From JANXLS01 sp038227045 (GTDB lineage: Bacteria; Planctomycetota; SZUA-567; H5-PLA8), in assembly GCA_038227045.1 (NCBI GenBank), contig JBBRQD010000024.1, forward strand, positions 1 to 57,615: a stretch of DNA of 57,615 nucleotides, read 5' to 3'. The position numbers and the translations under genes are program-made. Each line of letters opens with the position of its first letter. Position 1 is the stretch's first letter. The notes beneath the pieces are model-generated. The model did not search any database. It had not been told where the DNA came from and saw only the letters and a program-made list of their open reading frames with translations. This document shows positions 48,510-57,477 of the stretch, piece by piece.

Positions 48510-49919
48510 ATGGACGATCCGATCTCAATCTTGAATGACGCCGCGCGCCTCCTGGAAAGCACGCATCCGGACTTCGCGGCCACGCTGGCTGCGTCGGCGC
48601 AGCGCCTCGCACGGCGCGAGTGGACCGTGCTGGTCTCCGGACTGTGCAGCGTGGGCAAGAGCAGTTTCGTCAGCGCCCTCTGGGGCGATTCGGATCTGCT
48701 GCCGACCGCGGTGCGCGATTGCACGCAGACGAACACGCTCACCCGAGCACCCGAACCCGGCGAGGCGGACCGCCGCATTTTTCTCAAGTATCTCGAACGC
48801 CGCGCGGCCGAAAACTTCGCGTTAAACGGTCTCGCGGTTCACCGGCTCACCGAGATGCTCGAAGACTTTCACGGCATTGCCATGCCGCGCCTCGACGAAA
48901 TGCTGCCCGACGCGCGGCTGCGGTTCGTCGCGCAGGACGCGCGCAAACTGTACGCAACCCGGCATGACTTGATGGTGCTCAACGAACCGCTGACCGATGA
49001 AATGGAACAGCTCGAAAATTTCATCGAGTTTCTCGATTCGCCCGAGTACCAATCGGGCGCGGCCGTCGAAGCGCGCTGGGATGACCGGCGCGAGCATCTG
49101 ATGGGCCGCCGGCGGCTCGACGGGCGGTTGACCGGCACCGGGCGCCTAATGGCCCTCGAGCACGTTGAAATCGTGCGCCATACGGAATGGCACCCGGCCA
49201 ATGGTCTTCCCGCGCCGGTGTTGATCGACACGCCGTGGATTCCCGCGCTGCACAACGCCCGGCGCGAAGATTTAATTCTCGATCAGGCGCGCCGCGCGGA
49301 CTTGCTGCTGGTGCTGGCGCTGCCGCAGCGCTACGAGTGCGAGAGCTGGCTGCTGAACTTGTTTCGCAAGCGCCCGGAGATGGCCAAGACGACGCTGGTC
49401 GTCTTCAATCAAGCCGACACCTGCGATCCGCGCACCCTTTTTTCGCGCGACGGATTCTCCGGAATCTTCGACGACAACCGCGAACGGCTCGTGCGCTTGG
49501 GAATCGATCAGGCGAACATTCTGGTCTCGTGCGCCAGGCTTCGTTTTTTACAAAACTCGCTGAAGGAGCAAGCGAACTATTCGGCGCAAAAGGAGGTTTC
49601 GCCATTCGGCGCATCGGGAGTGGAGGAGCGCATCGCGCGGCTGGAAAAAGTCCTGGGGCAGATGCGCGAACAGGCGCGCTCACGACCGGACAGCGCCTTG
49701 AAGAGCAAGCTGCTGGCCGCCTGCGACCCGGCCGATGCCGGAGTCGAAACAGTGCGCCGCAGGCTTGAAGAACTCGCGGGCGGAGTCGTAGCGAAACGAA
49801 GACTTTCCGCGGCGTTGAACGCGCTGTTGGATTTCGACGCGGTGGACTTGCCGGCCGATAGAACCGCGGCGTTGGGCGCGCTTCGAAAAGCAGCATCTAA
49901 AATAATAAACAGTACCTGA
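48510..49919 (+). CDS. Dynamin-like GTPase with variant motifs
   Basis: 469 residues. P-loop GLCSVGKSS (about 44-52), then a switch region with CTQTNTLTR and a long helical insert. The G3 is LIDTPWI, with tryptophan in place of the usual glycine. G4 is VVFNQADT (NQAD instead of NKxD). The C-terminal half is helical (LEKVLGQMREQARSR, RRRLEELAGG). This is the plan of bacterial dynamin-like proteins that remodel or bind membranes, but with no visible membrane anchor. I start at the ATG at 48510; a GTG at 48498 is in frame and neither has a clear RBS. Confidence 0.75.
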   Translation: MDDPISILNDAARLLESTHPDFAATLAASAQRLARREWTVLVSGLCSVGKSSFVSALWGDSDLLPTAVRDCTQTNTLTRAPEPGEADRRIFLKYLERRAAENFALNGLAVHRLTEMLEDFHGIAMPRLDEMLPDARLRFVAQDARKLYATRHDLMVLNEPLTDEMEQLENFIEFLDSPEYQSGAAVEARWDDRREHLMGRRRLDGRLTGTGRLMALEHVEIVRHTEWHPANGLPAPVLIDTPWIPALHNARREDLILDQARRADLLLVLALPQRYECESWLLNLFRKRPEMAKTTLVVFNQADTCDPRTLFSRDGFSGIFDDNRERLVRLGIDQANILVSCARLRFLQNSLKEQANYSAQKEVSPFGASGVEERIARLEKVLGQMREQARSRPDSALKSKLLAACDPADAGVETVRRRLEELAGGVVAKRRLSAALNALLDFDAVDLPADRTAALGALRKAASKIINST

Positions 49920-50235
49920 TTCTGAAAGGACCAAGCATACCAGCCGGGGACGCGAGTTAGTACAATCTTAATAAGTGAAGGCATCGGCGCCAAGCGATGC
50001 AAATCGCTTCGCGCCTGAATTTCAACGAAGTGTTCTCGTTCTAGTGACAATTTCGAAATAATTTGGAATAAATAGATCGTGGTGAGGAACTTAAATTTTG
50101 CCCGTCATTCAGTCACTTGCGGAGTATAGAATAAACGGAACGCTGCACATTGCGCGGTGTTGAGGGCAATGGCGCGTCGCTTCGGTGAGGTGTGCGCCAC
50201 CTTTTCAGAATGTTCAGAATGGGTTTTTGCGATTC
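49920..50235. other. Gene-free region with a GNRA-capped hairpin
   Basis: 316 bp with no coding call. The main feature is an imperfect 13-bp stem closed by a GCAA tetraloop: GGCGC-C-AAGCGAT (49986-49998), GCAA (49999-50002), ATCGCTT-C-GCGCC (50003-50015), one C-C mismatch. The tract 50050-50140 is AT-rich and likely holds the promoter of the following gene (TATAGAAT near 50125). Confidence 0.45.
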
Positions 50236-51372
50236 ATGTCAATGCTGAGATATAGCTTAATTCTTGTTGTGCTTGGGCTGGCGGCTGCTGCGAATTCCGC
50301 TGACCGGACTTCCGCCGACGCGTATCTCGCTGGCGTTCCCGCGCTCGTCAATGGGGGCGACTACAAAACCACTGAGGATCTCTGCAAACGGTCGCTTCAA
50401 GCCGACGACACCTACCCACTGGCTCATTATTACATGGCTTTGTGCCTGGAGAAGTCCGGTAAAGCGCACGACGCCTTCAAGGGATATCAGAACGCCGCGT
50501 CGCTGGCTACGAAAGAGAAAGACGCGGCCATGGCGGCCAAGGCGACAGCCGCCGCAAAACGCCTCGGCACGGGCCTGATGGAAATCGACGCACTGGATGT
50601 GAAACTGTCGGAGAAGCTGCAAAAGATTGCCACCGAGGCGCTCGATACCGGGCACTTGGAGACAGCCAAACAAGCATTCACGTCGCTGCTGGCGATTCAG
50701 CCTGAAAATGCGAAGGCCAAAGAAGGGCTCGAAAAAATCACTACAGCATTGAAAGATCGCGCCGACCCGATCAAGAGCAAAATTGCCGGCGCAATGTTGG
50801 TCGAGACTTTTTACAGGCTGGGCACCGGCAAGAAGGATGAAGCCACCGAACTGGCCAAAGAGCTTTCGCTGAAATACGCCGATACGGAATCGGGCAAGGA
50901 AGCCGCTGGACTGATCGAGCGCGATTTCGCCGCGCCGAAAAAAGACGAGGTCGTCTTGCTCGCACAGAAACTAAAGGAGCAGAGCACCAAGACCGCCGAT
51001 GCTTCAAAAGCTCTTGTGTCGTCCGGCTCGCCGACGTCAGTCAGCGCCAAGCCCGTCGCGAAAAACAACGTGGATGTCGAGGCGCTCGAAAAATCTGCCG
51101 ACGACGAAACCAAGAAAATGGGAAAAGACGCGCTGGTCGCCGCGTTCGCCGATGCATACAAGAACGGCAAATTGTTTTACGCCAAAGCCACACCCGGTTC
51201 GGAAGGCAACCAGGAAAATCTGTCGAAGGCGCTTGAGCTGTTCGTCAAAGCCGAAAGCCTCTTCGTGCGCATTGAAACCGAAAACCTTAAAGACGACGAA
51301 ATGGCGGAGAACGTCAAAGAAGCTTCAATGCTGCGCTACGCATGCATGAAGATGACGATATTAACGCATTGA
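50236..51372 (+). CDS. Secreted TPR-type protein
   Basis: 378 residues with a signal peptide (MSMLRYSLILVVLGLAAAAN). TPR-like helix pairs cover about 20-180 (GGDYKTTEDLCKRSLQADDT, then YPLAHYYMALCLEKSGKAHD; GHLETAKQAFTSLLAIQPEN). A lysine/alanine-rich helical region and a final 60-residue helix pair (KALELFVKAESLFVRIE) follow. Probably a periplasmic scaffold. The ATG at 50236 is followed by another at 50242; the frame from 50185 is over-extended. It precedes a similarly built protein by 47 bp. Confidence 0.7.
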   Translation: MSMLRYSLILVVLGLAAAANSADRTSADAYLAGVPALVNGGDYKTTEDLCKRSLQADDTYPLAHYYMALCLEKSGKAHDAFKGYQNAASLATKEKDAAMAAKATAAAKRLGTGLMEIDALDVKLSEKLQKIATEALDTGHLETAKQAFTSLLAIQPENAKAKEGLEKITTALKDRADPIKSKIAGAMLVETFYRLGTGKKDEATELAKELSLKYADTESGKEAAGLIERDFAAPKKDEVVLLAQKLKEQSTKTADASKALVSSGSPTSVSAKPVAKNNVDVEALEKSADDETKKMGKDALVAAFADAYKNGKLFYAKATPGSEGNQENLSKALELFVKAESLFVRIETENLKDDEMAENVKEASMLRYACMKMTILTH

Positions 51373-51419
51373 ACTAAAGGCAATACGTTTATTCAGGCAC
51401 CTTTATAATTGGAGCAGCC

Positions 51420-52583
51420 ATGCGAAATTTAGCGACGATTGTGGTGATTGTGGCGATGGCAATTTGCGTTGAGCCGGCACGTGCGGCGGAACGCAATCTC
51501 GCGGACGGCCTTGCCGCCGCGGGCACGGCCAATGCCACCAAGGGCAACACAGCCCTGGCGAAAGACTTGTTTTACAAAGCGCTGGCGCACGACGACAGTT
51601 GCCCGGATGCACTCTTCGAACTGGCGAAGATCGTCGACAAAGAAGGCGACGCCTCGACGGCGGGCGATCTGTTTCGGCGTGCCGCGTTGATTTATGCGCA
51701 AGAGGGCAAGCCCGCAAACGCCGCCAAGCGCGCGGAGGCCGAAAAGCGCGCCCACACGCTCAATCCAGCCGCGGCAAAACTGGGCACGCTGTTCGAGGAA
51801 TATGCAACGGATTTGGACAAGATCGTTAAGAAACAGCCGGACGCTTTAACCGAAGCATCGGCCTTGGAGCGCATCAACGAACTGCAGCTTCCGGGCGTGC
51901 TGCCCCCGGACAAACTGCCGAAATTCTACTCGGTCGCGCAAGCCGCCCTGGAAAAAAAGGCCATGGTCGCGAAAAAGATCGAGGACGCTCCAAGCGATAC
52001 CCCTCGCAAGAAAAGACGCCCCATGGAAAGTGCGAAAGTCGAAGGCGTGACCGCTCCCGACGTCGAAAAGGAATTGAAAGCTCTGGGCTGGGCGACTGTT
52101 GTTGGAACATGGATCAAGAAAGCACCGGGCGTTTACGAGGCGACCGACGCCAAGCTCGAAGCGCAAAAAATCAACGGGCTGATCGATTTCACCGTGGTTA
52201 AAAGCAGCAGCGAAGGCACGGTCAAAGCGACCGTTCGCACCGACTCCCAAGCTCCGAGCGATTATGCAGTGAACGGCTATGGCACGTTCGTCCGCGGAAA
52301 AGATTTTAGAAATTTCGGCTACGGCGAACGGCTTAGACCCCGTTTGGCCGCCGCCGGCGGGGGCGGTGGCGGAGGCCTTGCGCCATTGGGTACTTTTCCG
52401 ATAACCGAATCCGCGGCAAAAAATCATTTCACCGTGAAAGTCGACGACAACTCGCTGGAATTTTCCCACAACAATGTGGTCAACTCGCGCGCGACCAATC
52501 CGAAACTATCACACACCGGATCGTTCCTGATCGACGTAACCGGAACCGTGCTGATCGAAATGCCGCGCTGCGGCGGCCAGTAG
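51420..52583 (+). CDS. Secreted TPR protein with C-terminal concanavalin-like domain
   Basis: 387 residues with a signal peptide (MRNLATIVVIVAMAICVEPA). One or two TPR-like repeats (GNTALAKDLFYKALAHDDSC, STAGDLFRRAALIYAQEGK) lie in 25-110. The C-terminal part (about 220-387) has GWATVVGTWIKKAPGVYEAT, KINGLIDFTVV and AVNGYGTFVRGKDFRNFGYG, reminiscent of DUF1080-type lectin-like sandwiches. A glycine run (GGGGGGGL) interrupts it. The ATG at 51420 has GGAG six bases upstream. Likely co-transcribed with the previous gene. Ligand unknown. Confidence 0.65.
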   Translation: MRNLATIVVIVAMAICVEPARAAERNLADGLAAAGTANATKGNTALAKDLFYKALAHDDSCPDALFELAKIVDKEGDASTAGDLFRRAALIYAQEGKPANAAKRAEAEKRAHTLNPAAAKLGTLFEEYATDLDKIVKKQPDALTEASALERINELQLPGVLPPDKLPKFYSVAQAALEKKAMVAKKIEDAPSDTPRKKRRPMESAKVEGVTAPDVEKELKALGWATVVGTWIKKAPGVYEATDAKLEAQKINGLIDFTVVKSSSEGTVKATVRTDSQAPSDYAVNGYGTFVRGKDFRNFGYGERLRPRLAAAGGGGGGGLAPLGTFPITESAAKNHFTVKVDDNSLEFSHNNVVNSRATNPKLSHTGSFLIDVTGTVLIEMPRCGGQ

Positions 52584-52601
52584 GCGGATAAATCTGGGTA
52601 A

Positions 52602-53840
52602 CTAATTTAAACGCGGATGCCCCAGAACAATCGCCGCGTTGGTTCCGCCGAAACCGTAGGATGTTTTGAGAATCGTGTTGAATGCGCCTTGCAGCGGCGA
52701 GCCGATCGGCGCGTTGAGGTCGCATTCCGGGTCTTTTTCAGCCGCCTCAAGACCCAGCACCGGCGGGACTAGTCCTGCGTTGAGCGTGTTGACTGCAGCG
52801 ATCGATTCCAAAACTCCCGCCGCGCCCATTGTGTGTCCAATTGAACTCTTGACGCTGCACACCGGAATGGTGTGGCCGCGCGCGCCAAAGACGGCGTGGA
52901 CCGCTTTGGTTTCGATGGCGTCGTTGTAGGGCGTCCCGGTCGCGTGCAGGTTGATGTGATCGACGCATTCTGGTTCTACGCCCGCATCCTTGAGCGCGTC
53001 GCGCATCAGTGCGATAATCCCATGCGCTTCCGTTTCGGGCGCGGTCATGTGAAAGCCGTCGTTGTTTAGCGCGCGACCCAGAATTTTCGCGTGGATGCGC
53101 GGGGCTTTCCGGCGCGCGGCGTGCTCGGCGCTCTCCACCACCATCGCGCCCGCCCCCTCCGAAAAAAGCGTGCCTTTGCGCCGCTTGTCGAAGGGGCGAA
53201 TAGTCTCCGTCGTGATCGCGCGCAGCGCCGACAGCCCGGCATACGCATACAGCGACAATTCGTCGTAGCCGCACACGAGAACGAACTCCGCCCGGCCGCA
53301 CCGCACAAGATCGAACGCCAGCCCGATCGCCGCCGTGCCGGACGCGCAGGAGAGCGAGATATTCAAGCGCGGACCGCGAATCCCATAACGCCGGGCCAGT
53401 TCGTCGCCGGCGTGTCCGCACAAGTATTTTTCAAGCGACGCTTTCGAAGGATCGCGCGCGCCATCGACCAGCGCCGTCTCCGCCGCGCTCATCCCGCCAA
53501 AATTCGTCCCGGTCACAATTGCGCCGTGCTTGATGGCCTCGTCGCCGCTGAATTTCACCCCGATGCAGCCATCCCCCGCGCCCTCGTCGAGCGCAAACGC
53601 GTCGCGCAACGCCTCGCGGGACGCATCGAGCAGCATCCGCAGCGCACGCGTCTGGCCATTGGGTTCCGGATCGTAACCCGCCACGTTCCCGGCCAGCGGA
53701 TTGCGAAACATCGACGCGTCGAAGAGCGTCAATGGCGAAAACGCCGAACGCCCCTCGATGAGTCCTTTCCAAAGGGCCTGCACGCCCCTGCCATGCGGCG
53801 AGACGGCGCCCATGCCGGTGATGACGACGTCGGTTTTCAT
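52602..53840 (-). CDS. fabF: Beta-ketoacyl-ACP synthase (FabF-type)
   Basis: 412 residues. Condenses malonyl-ACP with an acyl chain in fatty acid or specialised lipid synthesis. The thiolase-fold triad is complete: C165 in SLSCASGTAAIG, histidine in NLHATGTPYND (about 300), histidine in SSIGHTMGAAG (about 337). GFGGTNAAIVLG ends the fold. No acyl-carrier protein or reductase gene lies nearby, so it may be an extra synthase and not the housekeeping FabF; the gene symbol is by family. The ATG at 53840 has no strong RBS. Confidence 0.88.
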   Translation of the reverse strand: MKTDVVITGMGAVSPHGRGVQALWKGLIEGRSAFSPLTLFDASMFRNPLAGNVAGYDPEPNGQTRALRMLLDASREALRDAFALDEGAGDGCIGVKFSGDEAIKHGAIVTGTNFGGMSAAETALVDGARDPSKASLEKYLCGHAGDELARRYGIRGPRLNISLSCASGTAAIGLAFDLVRCGRAEFVLVCGYDELSLYAYAGLSALRAITTETIRPFDKRRKGTLFSEGAGAMVVESAEHAARRKAPRIHAKILGRALNNDGFHMTAPETEAHGIIALMRDALKDAGVEPECVDHINLHATGTPYNDAIETKAVHAVFGARGHTIPVCSVKSSIGHTMGAAGVLESIAAVNTLNAGLVPPVLGLEAAEKDPECDLNAPIGSPLQGAFNTILKTSYGFGGTNAAIVLGHPRLN

Positions 53841-53955
53841 AGTGCTAAATGCGGAGTCCTGGATACAGAGTCAAAGGAGTCATTCATTGCGGTCAGTCAA
53901 AAATCCGTTGTAAATGGCAAATGAAAAATGGCAAATGGACAATGGGAGATGAATT

Positions 53956-56511
53956 TCACTTCACCGCCTTGCAACACCGAAACCCCCGCCGCTCTTTGTT
54001 CACTTCTTCCGCCGGGACGTTGGTGCGGCAACTGCTCGATAGATCCGGCGTTTTCAGCGACGCGGTCCAGTCGCCCCCCAGCAGATTTTCGCCGTTGCCG
54101 TCCGCCCATTCGGCGGCGTTGCCCGCCATGTCGTACACGCCTTCCGGCGTGCGGCAGCGCGGAAAATGGCCGCTGGGCAGCGGCTGTGTTTGCGCGTTGC
54201 CGTCGAAGCCGGTCGCGCATGCGCCACTGATGTAGTCGTTGCCATAGGGAAAACGGCGCGAGCCGTCTCCCGAACAGGCGCGCTGCCATTGCGCAATCGT
54301 GCACAGTTTCTTGCCTTCTTTGACGCACAGATTTTGCGCTTCCAGCAGCGCTGCGCCGGACATCGGTTCGACGCCCGGCTTGTTGGGATATTCGTAACGG
54401 TCAATGGCGAACGCGAGAACGCGCACTGTTTTTCCGGCCGCGTCTTTCGTCTCGCCCGCCGCGATCAGCGCCATGTTTTCGTCCTTGGCGTCAAGGGGCA
54501 GCGCCAGCGTCAATTCGGCGTCGTGCGCATCACGGGTGACGAGCAGCGGCGCCTGCTGGCGCGGCCAGTTTCCGCGGACGAACGAGACGATATAGAAGCC
54601 CGGCTCCAGTTCGGCATTCTTGACGGGCAGCGTGCCCAGATGTTTTCCTAGATCGCCGGAATCGCCCGGCAACGGCCGGCCCAGCGAGTCCAAAATTTTC
54701 CGCGCGTAAACCTCGCACACCGCTCCCGCTCCGGTTGCCGAAGCGGCAGGGGTGCCGTTGTCGAAGGAGACTATTCGCATTCCGAGCGCTTCGCGCAGCA
54801 GCGCGTGCGCTTCGGCATTCTTCGGGTCGCGATCGACCGCTTCCTGCGCGGCGAATTCAGCAGCCCCGTAATTCGGCGTCGGGGGCGGATCGCCCGGGCG
54901 CGCGGCGGGCGGATGGAGGAACAGCTTCGCTTTGAACACAAAGCGCCGGATGTCCGCCTCGATTTCGGCGTGCTGCAGAGTCTCCAGCGCCGCCTTCGCT
55001 TCGGGATTCTCCGGATACAGCGCTTCCGCCTTGTGAAAATGGTCCTCGGCCTGCGTCATCAACGCGCGCGCCCGAGACGCTGCGCGTTCGAATCCCGACG
55101 GCTGCTCCGCGCTGAAATTTCCGATGGCCGCGCGCGCTTCGCCCAGCAGTTTGTTGCCTTCGTCAAGCGCTGCCGCGTATTTCGAATAGCGGTCGGCGCG
55201 TTGCGTTTGCGCCACGGAACGCGCCTCGTAGACAGCGTACCCGAGCGCGCCGATTCCGGAAATCACCATCACCAGTGCGGCGATTGCAATTTCCTTGTGG
55301 CGGCGCAACTGCCGCCAGAGCGATCCGATCACCCCCAGCGGTTTCGCGGCGATCGCTTCGCCGGCGTTGAAGCGCCGAATGTCGTTGGCCAATTCGAGCG
55401 CGTTGGCGAAGCGGCTGGCTTTCTTTTTTTCAAGGCATTTCAGACAAATCGTTTCGATGTCGCGATTGATCGCCGGATTAAGCTTGCGCGGCGGCTGAGG
55501 CGGCTCGTCGATGATTTTGCGCAGCACCGCCAAGGTCGTGGCGCCGTCAAAAGGCACGCGGCCGGTCAACAATTCATAGAGGCACGCGCCGGCGGAGTAC
55601 ACGTCGCTTTGGGCGTCGATCTCGTCGAGATGCCCTTCCGCCTGCTCCGGCGACATGTACGACGGCGTGCCCATCGTGGTGCCGGACTGCGTGATTTCGA
55701 GGTCTTCGTCGGCGCGGCGCGCGAGGCCAAAGTCCATCAGTTGCGCGCGCTCGTCCTCGCCGACAATGATGTTCGCCGGCTTCACATCGCGGTGAAAGAC
55801 GCCGTTGAGATGCGCGTGATGCAGCGCGTCGGCCACGCCTTCGGTGATCTTGAGCGCCAGGCGCGGCGTCATTTCGCCGCGGTCCTTGAGTTGCTTGGCG
55901 GTGCGCCCCTCGATGAAGTCCATCACGAAATACGGCTTGCCGTCGTATTCCCCGACCGCGTAAATCGGCACGATGTTGGGATGCTGCAGCCGCGCGGTGG
56001 CCTGCGCTTCGCGCCGGAAACGCATCACGTCCGTGGCGGTCGCGCCTTCCCCGGCCAACAGCACTTTGATCGCGACTTTGCGTTTCAATTCAGGGTCAAT
56101 GGCCTTGTACACAATGCCCATGCCGCCGCGGTTGATCTCCTCGACGACCTGATAATTTCCAATAAACGCGGGCATCTTCTTCGAGCGGCTCGGCGAGGTT
56201 TCCTTGAGTTTCGAGGACGAAGGCGCAGTCTCGCGCGCAGCGCTCGTACCTGGCGTGGGTTTAGGCGAGGCAGCGTCAACACTCTTTGAGACGGGCTTAA
56301 CTCCGGCGGCCGGGGAGGCGGCGCTCCTAACGGCGGGCGCGGCAGGGATGTTCGCGATGGTTGGAGCCTTGGTTTCCAAAGCCATTTGCGCGCGGGCATC
56401 GAAAACCGATCCGCAATCCTGGCATTGCACGGATTGCAAGCGTTCCTTCGAAGAAAGCATAGCGACGCTCAAGCGCACGCTGCTGGAACAATGAGGGCAA
56501 GTCGCGTCCAT
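53956..56511 (-). CDS. Ser/Thr protein kinase with zinc ribbon, TM segment and SUMF1-like C-domain
   Basis: 851 residues. Residues 1-35 have two CxxC pairs (CPHC at 5-8, CQDC at 30-33), a zinc-ribbon-like start. A Pro/Ala/Ser linker precedes the kinase domain (about 117-390): INRGGMGIVYKA, VAIKVL, HRDVKPANII (near 240) and DFGLA (near 258) are all intact. A membrane helix (about 405-425) leads to a helical, TPR-like outer part and a C-terminal formylglycine-generating-enzyme-like (SUMF1) domain (about 700-851; YDMAGNAAEWADGN, RRGFRCCKAV). That domain serves as a sensor or ligand domain in many such kinases. The frame reaches 56715 but the extra part is the complement of the AbrB gene. It can phosphorylate FHA targets; an FHA protein is in this window. 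Confidence 0.88.
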   Translation of the reverse strand: MDATCPHCSSSVRLSVAMLSSKERLQSVQCQDCGSVFDARAQMALETKAPTIANIPAAPAVRSAASPAAGVKPVSKSVDAASPKPTPGTSAARETAPSSSKLKETSPSRSKKMPAFIGNYQVVEEINRGGMGIVYKAIDPELKRKVAIKVLLAGEGATATDVMRFRREAQATARLQHPNIVPIYAVGEYDGKPYFVMDFIEGRTAKQLKDRGEMTPRLALKITEGVADALHHAHLNGVFHRDVKPANIIVGEDERAQLMDFGLARRADEDLEITQSGTTMGTPSYMSPEQAEGHLDEIDAQSDVYSAGACLYELLTGRVPFDGATTLAVLRKIIDEPPQPPRKLNPAINRDIETICLKCLEKKKASRFANALELANDIRRFNAGEAIAAKPLGVIGSLWRQLRRHKEIAIAALVMVISGIGALGYAVYEARSVAQTQRADRYSKYAAALDEGNKLLGEARAAIGNFSAEQPSGFERAASRARALMTQAEDHFHKAEALYPENPEAKAALETLQHAEIEADIRRFVFKAKLFLHPPAARPGDPPPTPNYGAAEFAAQEAVDRDPKNAEAHALLREALGMRIVSFDNGTPAASATGAGAVCEVYARKILDSLGRPLPGDSGDLGKHLGTLPVKNAELEPGFYIVSFVRGNWPRQQAPLLVTRDAHDAELTLALPLDAKDENMALIAAGETKDAAGKTVRVLAFAIDRYEYPNKPGVEPMSGAALLEAQNLCVKEGKKLCTIAQWQRACSGDGSRRFPYGNDYISGACATGFDGNAQTQPLPSGHFPRCRTPEGVYDMAGNAAEWADGNGENLLGGDWTASLKTPDLSSSCRTNVPAEEVNKERRGFRCCKAVK

Positions 56512-56576
56512 GCGGACATCATAGTGATTTTCAGCCGTGGTGGGAAGTGCTTTGGGAATGGCGTTCTGCCTTTGCT

Positions 56577-56629
56577 TTGCTTGACTGCGCAAACGAGCGA
56601 TATAACGTATTTGGAGGAAGGAGAATTTT
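56577..56629 (+). promoter_or_regulatory. Promoter and strong ribosome-binding site of the AbrB-type gene
   Basis: TTGCTT (56577-56582) and TATAAC (56601-56606) are 18 bp apart, a fair sigma-70 pair; TTGACT at 56581 is closer to consensus but 14 bp from the same -10. GGAGGAAGGAG (56613-56623) lies just before the ATG at 56630, an unusually strong Shine-Dalgarno for this window. In many antitoxin operons the antitoxin binds such a site. Confidence 0.5.
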
Positions 56630-56842
56630 ATGTCTGCCATCACGCTTACGAAAGAGTACCAACTCACGCTTCCGGAAGAATTGCGCAATGACAAACGATT
56701 TCCACCAGGAACCAAGTTTGAAGTCTTGGTTTACGATGGAAGAATATCGTTGATCCCGATTAGACCCATGTCCGAAATGCGGGGACGCTTTAATTTGAAA
56801 GATACTGAAATTGACCGAGCCGACGACGTGGGGCTTCAATGA
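56630..56842 (+). CDS. AbrB/MazE/SpoVT-type antitoxin-like protein
   Basis: 70 residues. ITLTKEYQLTLPEELRND followed by FPPGTKFEVLVYDGRISLIP matches the swapped-hairpin AbrB fold: strand, TLP-E turn, PG-x-F strand, G-R-I strand. Such proteins bind DNA as dimers and act as antitoxins or transition regulators. Its stop (TGA, 56840-56842) overlaps the start of the next gene (ATGA), so the two are translationally coupled. The segment is more AT-rich than the core of the window, consistent with transfer. Confidence 0.85.
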   Translation: MSAITLTKEYQLTLPEELRNDKRFPPGTKFEVLVYDGRISLIPIRPMSEMRGRFNLKDTEIDRADDVGLQ

Positions 56843-57465
56843 AGATTCACGGTCTTCGGATTTATCCCCAGTCCGTGAAGATCATTCAAGGTGTCGGCGC
56901 ACCAATTTTCGTTCACGGCCGCGTCAGCAACCATTGCTCAGACTTCTTTTACATTTTTCGTCCGCTAGCTTCTCTCTGGCGTGGTCACCTTTTCGCGAAT
57001 GAGTTCGGAGTCAGCTTAAACGAAAATGGGACATTGGATGACCCGATTCCACAGCTTCGAGAGCGGTTTGGTTCGAGTCTTTTCGCCACCGATCTTGACA
57101 GCCAATTGATGCTGCTCCGTGGAGATGATTTTGCAGCTTGGGGCGCGTCTCTTTATTCCAGCGAAGGCGCTTTTCTTCCAATCTTCAAAGAGACTCCAAC
57201 ATTCACTCTCCTGAAGCGTTTGTATTGGAGTCGCGATTTCAGGTTGACCTCCGATACATGGCCCAGTCAGATGAGGGCAGTGCTGCACATGTGGGACGAC
57301 GTGTACTGGCAGCTTTTCACCACTAATCGCGAGGATCTCGACGTATTGATTAGGGTGCATACGGGGGATCCGAAGTTGAAAATGTATTCAGTGGATTTCG
57401 ATCGCGAATATCCCGACCCGAGCAACAACGAGCTTCAGGTCGCAAAACTTTCCGATGAACCCTGA
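56839..57465 (+). CDS. Unrecognised protein coupled to the AbrB-type gene
   Basis: 208 residues, no signal peptide and no membrane helix. Seen: an N-terminal strand pattern (MKIHGLRIYPQSVKIIQG), several aromatic-rich segments (FFYIFRPLASLWRGH, LLKRLYWSRDFRLT, LHMWDDVYWQLFTTNRED) and an acidic C-terminus. It lacks the PIN nuclease acidic pattern (no DTN start), any MazF-like motif and any kinase or acetyltransferase motif I know. Its position downstream of, and overlapping, an AbrB-type gene suggests a toxin or effector role; that is inference. It ends 13 bp before the terminal repeat. Confidence 0.65.
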   Translation: MKIHGLRIYPQSVKIIQGVGAPIFVHGRVSNHCSDFFYIFRPLASLWRGHLFANEFGVSLNENGTLDDPIPQLRERFGSSLFATDLDSQLMLLRGDDFAAWGASLYSSEGAFLPIFKETPTFTLLKRLYWSRDFRLTSDTWPSQMRAVLHMWDDVYWQLFTTNREDLDVLIRVHTGDPKLKMYSVDFDREYPDPSNNELQVAKLSDEP

Positions 57466-57477
57466 GTCGCAGTTTGT

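Noticed and set aside
56839..57465. VapC/PIN toxin as partner of the AbrB-type gene
   Set aside because: The expected N-terminal DTN and spaced acidic residues are absent.
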